A stretch of DNA of 5,099 bases from Thermoleophilia bacterium (GTDB lineage: Bacteria; Actinomycetota; Thermoleophilia; Gaiellales; Gaiellaceae), in the NCBI GenBank assembly GCA_025927435.1, contig JAICLM010000169.1:1-5099 (forward strand). The letters are read 5' to 3'. Positions within the stretch are counted from its first letter, which is position 1. Every line of letters begins with the position of its first letter. Both the position numbers and the translations under genes were made by a program. Positions 1-4,312 of this stretch are shown here, in pieces. Under the pieces are notes generated by a model. It was given only the letters and a program-made list of their open reading frames with translations. It searched no databases and was not told the DNA's origin.

Positions 1-690
1 GCGATGGCGCTCAACCGCCTGATCGACGCCGGAATCGACGCGCGGAACCCACGCACGGCAGGCCGGGAGATCCCGAGCGGCCAGCTCTCGGTGGCCCAGG
101 TCGTCGTCTTCTGCGTCGCCTCGCTCGCGCTCTTTCTCGCGGCCGTCTGGCAGCTCGACCCGATCGTGCGCTGGCTCTGGCCGATCCCGGTCGCCGGCTT
201 CGTCGTCTATCCGTACCTCAAGCGGTTCACGTGGCTATGCCATCTCTGGCTCGGCGCTGTCGACGGCCTCGCGCCCGTCGGCGCGTGGGTTGCGATCACG
301 GGCAAGTTGCCGTGGCAGGCGTGGACGCTCGGCGCCGCCGTCGCGCTGTGGGTGGCGGGCTTCGATTTCTTCTACGCGCTGTTCGACGAGGAGATCGACC
401 GGCGCGAGGGCCTGCATTCGATCGTCACGCGGTTCGGCGTGCGCGGCGCGTTCCTCGGCGCCCGGCTGGCGCACGCGGCCACGATCGCCTGCCTCGTCGT
501 GGCGGGGCTCGGCCTGTCGGTCGGCGTCCTGTACTGGCTCGGGGTCAGCGCCGTCGCGCTGCTCCTCGCGTACGAGCATTCCCTGGTGCGTCCGGGCGAC
601 CTGCGGCGGCTCGACACCGCGTTCTTCACGATGAACGGCGTGATCAGCGTCGTGTTCGCCGTGTTCGTCGTCGCCGACGCGGTCAGCTGA
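1..690 (+). CDS. ubiA: UbiA-family polyprenyltransferase (5'-truncated by window edge), probably quinone biosynthesis
   Basis: This integral membrane enzyme transfers a polyprenyl chain from a polyprenyl diphosphate onto an aromatic acid during quinone synthesis. The reading frame is open to the first base. The ATG at 4 lies directly before the first Asp-rich motif (N4, D8, D12, counted from that Met), which in UbiA proteins sits about 60 residues in, so the true start is upstream of the window. The second Asp-rich motif is clear: D121, Y124, D128, D132, followed by R-R-E-G-L-H-S-I. Both motifs bind Mg2+-diphosphate. Hydrophobic helices fill the rest, and the gene ends in TGA. Many high-GC Gram-positives lack ubiquinone and make menaquinone, so this may be the MqnP-type enzyme of the futalosine pathway rather than a true 4-hydroxybenzoate enzyme; that is inference. 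The usual Pro of the H-S-I-P-x-R-F-G stretch is Val here. The family call is firm; the substrate is not. Confidence 0.9.
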   Translation, partial: AMALNRLIDAGIDARNPRTAGREIPSGQLSVAQVVVFCVASLALFLAAVWQLDPIVRWLWPIPVAGFVVYPYLKRFTWLCHLWLGAVDGLAPVGAWVAITGKLPWQAWTLGAAVALWVAGFDFFYALFDEEIDRREGLHSIVTRFGVRGAFLGARLAHAATIACLVVAGLGLSVGVLYWLGVSAVALLLAYEHSLVRPGDLRRLDTAFFTMNGVISVVFAVFVVADAVS

Positions 691-698
691 CGACCCGC

Positions 699-724
699 CG
701 GGGCGCCGTGCGCACGACGCCCCG
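699..724. terminator. GC-rich hairpin between convergent genes, possible bidirectional terminator
   Basis: A 7-bp perfect stem (CGGGGCG at 699-705 with CGCCCCG at 718-724) continues after one C/A mismatch into 3 more pairs (707-709 with 714-716) around a GCGC loop. It begins 9 bases after the prenyltransferase stop and lies 16 bases beyond the end of the opposing gene. There is no clear U-tract on either strand, so it would be an atypical intrinsic terminator. Position between two convergent stop codons is the main support. Confidence 0.5.
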
Positions 725-739
725 TCCGGATCCTTCTCG

Positions 740-1294
740 CTAGCTCTGCGGCCAGTGCGGGGGATGGCACCAGCGTCCCGAGCGGATGAAGCCCGCCCCG
801 GTCGTGCTGCCTCCCAGTGAGCCCGTCGAGAAGCCTGCGTTCGGATCGAAGTCGCTTCCGAGTGAGACGACGATCCGCCCCCAGTTGTGCCTGACGAAGC
901 CCCGGGCGATGCCGGAGGCCTTGCCGTTCGCCAGCGCCGCGTTCAGCGTTCCGTGCGCGCGGGTGCCGGCGCCCCTGATGTGGAAGACGCCGTAGACGTG
1001 GCCGACACCGTTCGTGGTGTCCACGAGGCTCCACGCGCGAATCGTGAGCGCGCCGGCGAGGCGCGGGTCCGTGCTCGCCGCCTGTCCGCGGTAGACCGCC
1101 CGCGTCGCCTGGAACGTGTCGCCTCCCGTGACCGTGCACGTGACCTGGTACTTCTTCGTGAGCGTCGGTGCGGAGAAGCTGGCGCTTGCGCCCTGCACGG
1201 ACGGGGCCCTCCCGCGTGCCGCCGCCACGCCGGCGGCCATGAGCGCCGCGGTCAACACGGTCAGCGCCAACAGCGCGAGTCTCTTTCTGGACAT
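740..1294 (-). CDS. Small secreted protein of unknown function
   Basis: This codes for 184 residues and I do not recognise the family. The start is well supported: ATG (1292-1294) is preceded by AGGAGGG (complement of 1303-1309) at 8 bases. Longer in-frame extension upstream would run antisense across ccmA and is rejected. The N-terminus is a classic Sec signal peptide: basic M-S-R-K-R, a hydrophobic stretch at about residues 6-22, then an A-A-A type cleavage region near 22-26. The mature part of about 160 residues is rich in Gly, Ser, Thr and Ala with alternating hydrophobic and polar residues, which suggests beta structure. It has two Cys (C53 and C176), which could form a disulfide linking an early strand to the C-terminus. 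The tail is short and rich in Trp, His and Pro. There are no transmembrane helices after the signal, no lipobox and no CxxCH heme motif. It is transcribed divergently from the ccm operon, and no functional link is shown. Confidence 0.85.
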   Translation of the reverse strand: MSRKRLALLALTVLTAALMAAGVAAARGRAPSVQGASASFSAPTLTKKYQVTCTVTGGDTFQATRAVYRGQAASTDPRLAGALTIRAWSLVDTTNGVGHVYGVFHIRGAGTRAHGTLNAALANGKASGIARGFVRHNWGRIVVSLGSDFDPNAGFSTGSLGGSTTGAGFIRSGRWCHPPHWPQS

Positions 1295-1302
1295 GGTGTG
1301 TT

Positions 1303-1309
1303 CCCTCCT
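1303..1309 (-). promoter_or_regulatory. Strong Shine-Dalgarno of the secreted-protein gene
   Basis: On the minus strand this reads AGGAGGG, 8 bases before the ATG at 1294. It is a near-perfect match to the anti-16S sequence and fixes the start codon. It contrasts with ccmA on the other side of the same intergenic region, which has no such site. Confidence 0.8.
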
Positions 1310-1374
1310 GGTCGCGGTGGTCGATGGCCGCAGTCGGAATAGAGCCGGAGTCGTCCACCGCTTCCGGCAAAGGC

Positions 1375-1394
1375 GGCGTAAAACGGCGGTAAAT
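1375..1394 (+). repeat. Tandem 10-bp direct repeat, possible operator upstream of ccmA
   Basis: Two adjacent 10-base units, GGCGTAAAAC and GGCGGTAAAT, agree at 7 of 10 positions (GGCG--AAA-). The spacing is one helical turn, so both would face the same side of the DNA. They overlap where the -35 of the proposed ccmA promoter would lie, and no TTGACA-like -35 is visible there. That arrangement would fit an activator or repressor site, but the copies are short and could be chance. Confidence 0.35.
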
Positions 1395-1408
1395 CGACGC
1401 GGGCTACC

Positions 1409-1414
1409 TATGCT
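1409..1414 (+). promoter_or_regulatory. Candidate -10 element of a leaderless ccmA promoter
   Basis: TATGCT fits the actinobacterial TANNNT -10 pattern. Its end is 6 bases before the GTG at 1421, so the usual start point of transcription would be at or next to the first base of that codon. No Shine-Dalgarno sequence is present before GTG 1421, which agrees with a leaderless mRNA. No good -35 was found at 16-18 bp. Confidence 0.45.
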
Positions 1415-1420
1415 GGCGAC

Positions 1421-2008
1421 GTGCTGACCGCTCGGAGGCTCGGCAAGCGCTACGGGGAGAAGCGCGTTCTGCGGGGGATCGACCTCGCGCTGCCGCGCGG
1501 CGGATTCGTCGTCGTCACCGGTCCGAACGGCGCCGGGAAGACGACACTGCTGCGGATCTGCGCCGGCCTCGCGCAGCCGACCGAAGGAACGATCGAGCGA
1601 CAGGCGGCGCGGGCCCAGGTCGGCTACCTCGGCCACGAGCCGCTCGTCTACCGCGAGCTGACGGCGCTCGAGAACCTCGAGCTCTACGGGCGCCTCTATC
1701 GCGTGCCGGAGCGGCGGGAGCGGATCGGGATGCTGCTCGAGCGCTTCGGGCTCTGGGAGGCCCGGCACGATCGCGTCGCCTCGTACTCGCGTGGCATGAC
1801 GCAGCGGCTCGCTCTCTGCCGCGTCCTGCTGCACGAGCCGGAGCTGCTCGTGCTCGACGAGCCGTACAGCGCGCTCGACGAGGCCGGCGCCGAGCTCCTC
1901 GACGCGCAGCTCGCCGAGCTCCGCGGGGAACGCACCTGCCTGCTCGCCACCCACGACCCCGCGCACGTCCGACCGCTCGCGAGTGGAGCGCTCGCCCTGT
2001 CGACATGA
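1421..2008 (+). CDS. ccmA: Heme exporter ATP-binding protein CcmA (cytochrome c maturation)
   Basis: This is the ATPase subunit of the CcmABCD complex. In system I cytochrome c maturation it uses ATP hydrolysis to release the CcmE-heme intermediate at the outer face of the membrane. The product has 195 residues, slightly short but normal for CcmA. All ABC motifs are present in order: Walker A (G34 to T41, P-N-G-A-G-K inside), the CcmA-like G-H-E-P segment at 71-74 followed by a T-A-L-E-N-L stretch (81-86), signature Y-S-R-G-M-T-Q (122-128), Walker B ending D146-E147, D-loop S-A-L-D (150-153) and switch His168. The chosen start is GTG, because the fold begins immediately after it; there is no ribosome site but a -10-like box lies just upstream. 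It opens the operon, and its TGA overlaps the ccmB ATG (ATGA). Motifs alone could fit another ABC ATPase, but the following ccmB and ccmC settle the call. Confidence 0.93.
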   Translation: MLTARRLGKRYGEKRVLRGIDLALPRGGFVVVTGPNGAGKTTLLRICAGLAQPTEGTIERQAARAQVGYLGHEPLVYRELTALENLELYGRLYRVPERRERIGMLLERFGLWEARHDRVASYSRGMTQRLALCRVLLHEPELLVLDEPYSALDEAGAELLDAQLAELRGERTCLLATHDPAHVRPLASGALALST

Positions 2009-2643
2009 CCTACGTGCGTGACGTCGGCGCGCTGGCGCGCAAGGATCTCCTGCTGGAGCTGCGGGCGCGGGACACGCTGCCGGCCATGCTCCTGTTCGTC
2101 GCCGCGATCTTCGTCGTCTTCCATTTCGCGCTGCCCGGCACGCCGTCGAAGCTGGAGACGACCGGGTTCCTCTGGGTCGCGATCCTGTTCACCGCGCTGC
2201 TCGGGCTGGGTCGCGCGTTCGTGCCGGAGCGTGAGCAACGGACGATGGACGGGCTCGTGCTCGCGCCCTGCGACCGCAGCGCGATCTGGCTCGCGAAGTC
2301 GCTGGCCACGCTTGCGTTCCTCGCCGCGGCGGAGGTCGTGGCGCTGCCGCTCTACGCGCTCTTCTTCCACGGGCTCGGCGGCGCTGCGGTGGCCGCGGTC
2401 ATCCTCGCCGACCTGGGGATCTGCGCCGTCGGCACCTTCCTCGGCGCGATGGCCGTCGTGACGCGGGCCCGCGACCTGCTGCTGCCGCTGCTGTTCCTGC
2501 CCCTCGCGATGCCGATCGTGGTGGGAGCCGTCGGCGCGACCGTCGTCGACTCGCCGGGCCGCTACCTCGGGTTCCTGGCGCTCTATGACCTCCTCTTCGC
2601 GGTCGTCTGCTGGGCGTCGTTCGAGTATGTCGTCGCCGAATAG
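2005..2643 (+). CDS. ccmB: Heme exporter membrane protein CcmB
   Basis: This is the membrane partner of CcmA in the heme-handling ABC complex of cytochrome c maturation. The 212 residues match the family length of about 220. After a short cytoplasmic start (residues 1-23, with an A-R-K-D-L-L-L-E-L-R segment typical of CcmB) there are about six hydrophobic segments: near 24-43, 54-72, 97-120, 125-150, 157-178 and 188-210. The cytoplasmic loop after the second helix has the conserved E-R-E-Q...D-G-L-V-L-A-P-C-D-R-S-A-I pattern (residues 75-94), the family hallmark, probably contacting CcmA. ATG 2005 overlaps the ccmA stop as ATGA with no properly spaced ribosome site, so translation is probably coupled. 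It overlaps the start of ccmC by 17 bases. Confidence 0.93.
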   Translation: MTYVRDVGALARKDLLLELRARDTLPAMLLFVAAIFVVFHFALPGTPSKLETTGFLWVAILFTALLGLGRAFVPEREQRTMDGLVLAPCDRSAIWLAKSLATLAFLAAAEVVALPLYALFFHGLGGAAVAAVILADLGICAVGTFLGAMAVVTRARDLLLPLLFLPLAMPIVVGAVGATVVDSPGRYLGFLALYDLLFAVVCWASFEYVVAE

Positions 2644-3352
2644 CCCGGCTGCTGCGAGAATTCCCGGCGTGGGTCGCACGCGGATCCCCCTGCCGGCGCT
2701 CGCCGTGAGCTCGGTCGTGCTCGTCACGACGGCGCTCGCCTTCGTGTTCTTCGTGGCGCCGAACGACCAGAGCCTCGGCTTCTCGCAGCGGATCTTCTAC
2801 TTCCACGTGTCGATCGCGTTCGCGGCGTACGCCTGCTTCATCTGCGGCGCGTGGCAGGCGCTCCGGCACCTCTGGAAGCGCGACCCCCGCGCCGATCTCG
2901 CGAGCTACGTGTGCGTCCATCAGGGGCTGATCTTCGGGACGATGGTGCTGATCACCGGCTCGATCTGGGCCAAGGTCGCGTGGGGACGCTGGTGGATCTG
3001 GAGCGAGGACGAGCTCGTCCTGTTCCTCGTCCTCTACCTCTTCTACTGCGCGTACTTCATGCTCCGCTTCTCGGTCGATCCCGGCCCGCAGCGGGCGAAC
3101 CTGAGCGCGGTGTACGCGCTCTTCGGCGTCGTCCTCATCCCCGTCAGCTTCTCCGCGATCCGGCTCGCGAGGGCCTACTTCCACCCGCAGGTCTTCACGC
3201 TGCACGGCCCGAACTTCGGCGGCTGGATCCTCGTCACGTACTGCATGGCGCAGGCAGCGATGCTCGTCCTCGCGTACACGCTGTACCGGCTCGAGATCGG
3301 CGGCAAGCGGCTCGACGTGCGGCTGCGCCGCCTGAGGGAGGCGCTCGCGTGA
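2627..3352 (+). CDS. ccmC: Heme-handling membrane protein CcmC
   Basis: CcmC binds heme at the outer membrane face with CcmAB and loads it onto the chaperone CcmE. The 241 residues form about six helices. His60, in an R-I-F-Y-F-H-V motif, and His183, in a T-L-H-G-P motif, match the two heme-ligand histidines of E. coli CcmC (H60 and H184). The Trp-rich motif at 114-130 keeps W114, W119, W122, W123 and W125, but the usual Asp after the last Trp is Ser126, followed by E-D-E. The chosen start is ATG 2627, inside the end of ccmB. There is no clear ribosome site, so coupling is likely. GTG 2669 is a possible later start, giving a 14-residue shorter N-terminus that still precedes the first helix; an in-frame ATG at 2585 lies deeper in ccmB and is unlikely. 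It ends at GTGA, overlapping the next gene. Confidence 0.92.
   Translation: MSSPNSPAAARIPGVGRTRIPLPALAVSSVVLVTTALAFVFFVAPNDQSLGFSQRIFYFHVSIAFAAYACFICGAWQALRHLWKRDPRADLASYVCVHQGLIFGTMVLITGSIWAKVAWGRWWIWSEDELVLFLVLYLFYCAYFMLRFSVDPGPQRANLSAVYALFGVVLIPVSFSAIRLARAYFHPQVFTLHGPNFGGWILVTYCMAQAAMLVLAYTLYRLEIGGKRLDVRLRRLREALA
3336..3341 (+). promoter_or_regulatory. Ribosome binding site of ccmD
   Basis: GGGAGG sits 7 bases before GTG 3349, inside the end of ccmC. It decides the start of the small ccmD-like gene, and it is one of only two good ribosome sites within the operon. Confidence 0.65.
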
Positions 3353-3531
3353 GCACCACGGAGAAGTACGTCACCGCCGCGTACTGCGTCGTGTTCGCGC
3401 TCGTGCTCGTCTACGTCCTGATCCTTGCGCTGAAGCTGCAGCGGCTCGAGCGTGAGGTGGACGAGCTCGCCGGCCGCGTGCCCGACGAGGACACGGAGCA
3501 GGCGCCGCAGGAGCCCGCGCGCGTTGGCTGA
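3349..3531 (+). CDS. ccmD: CcmD-like small membrane protein
   Basis: The product has 60 residues, one transmembrane helix (about residues 8-29) and then a charged, helical cytoplasmic tail (K-L-Q-R-L-E-R-E-V, then acidic and Gln/Pro-rich). CcmD proteins have this plan and help release holo-CcmE from the CcmABC complex. The T-E-K-Y-V-T-A-A-Y opening and the R-L-E-R-E tail resemble the alternative CcmD family found outside Proteobacteria; that is from memory of the family. The start is GTG 3349, overlapping the ccmC stop (GTGA), with a good ribosome site GGGAGG at 3336-3341, 7 bases upstream. Small size limits certainty from sequence, but its place directly after ccmC makes the call strong. It overlaps the next gene by 8 bases. 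Confidence 0.82.
   Translation: MSTTEKYVTAAYCVVFALVLVYVLILALKLQRLEREVDELAGRVPDEDTEQAPQEPARVG
3509..3513 (+). promoter_or_regulatory. Ribosome binding site supporting a TTG start of the HemX/CcsA-like gene
   Basis: AGGAG lies 10 bases before TTG 3524. The same frame stays open upstream to an ATG at 3452, but that extension is Arg/Ser/Pro-rich and reads through ccmD in another frame, so this site with the TTG is the better start. Confidence 0.6.
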
Positions 3532-4312
3532 GCTCCTCTTCTGGCCCGCGCTCCTGCTCTACGGCGAGGCGGCCGTCGGCTACCTCGGCGACGTGCGCCG
3601 GCCCGGACGCGCGGGTCGTGCCGCGACGTGGGGCGTTCGGCTCGGGTGGCTGGCGCAGACCGCGCTGCTCGCGGTGCAGGCGACGCGCGACGACGGCTTC
3701 CCGTGGGGGACGTGGGCCTCCTCGCTCTCTCTCTTCGTCTGGCTGGTCGTCTCGGCCTACCTCATCTGGGGCTGTCGCCGGCCCTACCGGCTGCTCGGCC
3801 TCGTCGTCATGCCGCTGGCGGTGGCGCTGCTCGTCGTCGCCCGCGCCGGCGGCGGGACGGGGATCGGCAGCGCAAGCCATTACTCGAATCTCTTCCTCAT
3901 CGTGCACGTCGGGCTCGTGCTCGCCGCCTTCGCCGGGTTCACGCTCGCGGCCGCGCTGTCAGGGCTGTTCGTCTGGCAGGAGCGGCGGCTGAGGACCCGT
4001 CCGGCGACCGTGCTGCGCAGGCAGATGCCGGCGCTCGCGACGCTCGATTCCCTCGCGTTGCGGACGGTCGCATGGTCGGTGCCGCTGCTGACGCTCGGAG
4101 CTGCCGTCGGACTCGTCCGTCTCGTTGCCCGCGGCGACCGGCTCGACGCGCTCATTGCCGTGACGCTGGTGACCTGGCTCGTCTGGTGCGCCTATCTCGG
4201 GCTGCGTCTCGTCGGCCGCTGGACGGGACGGCGTGCCGCCTACGTCGCTCTTGCAGGCTTCGTCCTCGTCGTCGTCGTCCGGCTCGCCCTCCCCGCGACC
4301 CACTTCGCATGA
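3524..4312 (+). CDS. ccsA: HemX/CcsA-like cytochrome c assembly family membrane protein
   Basis: The product has 262 residues with about eight hydrophobic helices, the plan of the HemX and CcsA/ResC members of the cytochrome c assembly family. Features seen are H109 in S-H-Y-S, H118 within the following helix, a helix ending in W-Q-E-R-R-L (141-146), an L-P-type loop with L-x-x-L-D-S-L-A (161-168), then P-L-L-T-L-G (177-182), the usual lead-in to the Trp-rich domain of CcsA. The W-G-x-W-x-W-D-P type motif that should follow is absent; the corresponding stretch (about 190-215) reads V-A-R-G-D-R-L-D-A-L. A His lies three residues from the C-terminus. The start is TTG 3524 with AGGAG upstream, overlapping ccmD by 8 bases. 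Lying between ccmABCD and hemA, it may aid heme delivery or, like Bacillus HemX, affect the HemA level. The family is clear; CcsA versus HemX function is not, and HemX fits the missing motif and the hemA neighbour better. Confidence 0.8.
   Translation: MAELLFWPALLLYGEAAVGYLGDVRRPGRAGRAATWGVRLGWLAQTALLAVQATRDDGFPWGTWASSLSLFVWLVVSAYLIWGCRRPYRLLGLVVMPLAVALLVVARAGGGTGIGSASHYSNLFLIVHVGLVLAAFAGFTLAAALSGLFVWQERRLRTRPATVLRRQMPALATLDSLALRTVAWSVPLLTLGAAVGLVRLVARGDRLDALIAVTLVTWLVWCAYLGLRLVGRWTGRRAAYVALAGFVLVVVVRLALPATHFA

Larger units (their letters stand above)
1295..1420. promoter_or_regulatory. Divergent intergenic control region between the secreted-protein gene and the ccm-hem operon
   Basis: This 126-bp gap must hold the promoters of both the minus-strand secreted-protein gene and the plus-strand operon. 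Visible elements are the ribosome site at 1303-1309 (minus strand), an inverted repeat GCCGGA (1344-1349) / TCCGGC (1363-1368), a direct repeat at 1375-1394, and a -10-like box at 1409-1414 (plus strand). I could not identify a convincing -35/-10 pair for the minus-strand gene. The A-rich runs near 1379-1393 stand out in an otherwise very GC-rich sequence. Confidence 0.6.

Noticed and set aside
4..6. ATG at 4 as the start of the prenyltransferase
   Set aside because: It falls directly before the first Asp-rich motif, which is preceded by a conserved transmembrane region in this family; the gene must begin outside the window.
740..1966. Long minus-strand reading frame extending the secreted-protein gene upstream across ccmA
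   Set aside because: The extension is antisense to a well-defined ABC ATPase and has shadow-like composition. The ATG at 1294 has a near-perfect ribosome site and begins a proper signal peptide.
2585..2626. Earlier in-frame ATG for ccmC
   Set aside because: It would add 14 Ser/Arg-rich residues lying wholly inside ccmB with no ribosome site. ATG 2627 gives a normal CcmC length and residue numbering that matches E. coli.
1696..2727. Long minus-strand open frame antisense to ccmA and ccmB
   Set aside because: Its product is Arg/Glu/Asp/Gln-rich low-complexity sequence, typical of the antisense frame of GC-rich membrane-protein genes. The plus-strand genes have clear family motifs.
2399..3205. 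Long minus-strand open frame antisense to ccmB and ccmC
   Set aside because: Same shadow signature, with an extremely charged product. It overlaps the conserved heme motif region of ccmC on the other strand.
3452..3523. Earlier in-frame ATG for the HemX/CcsA-like gene
   Set aside because: The added 24 residues are Arg/Ser/Pro-rich and overlap most of the ccmD tail. TTG 3524 has AGGAG at a workable spacing and begins right at the first helix.
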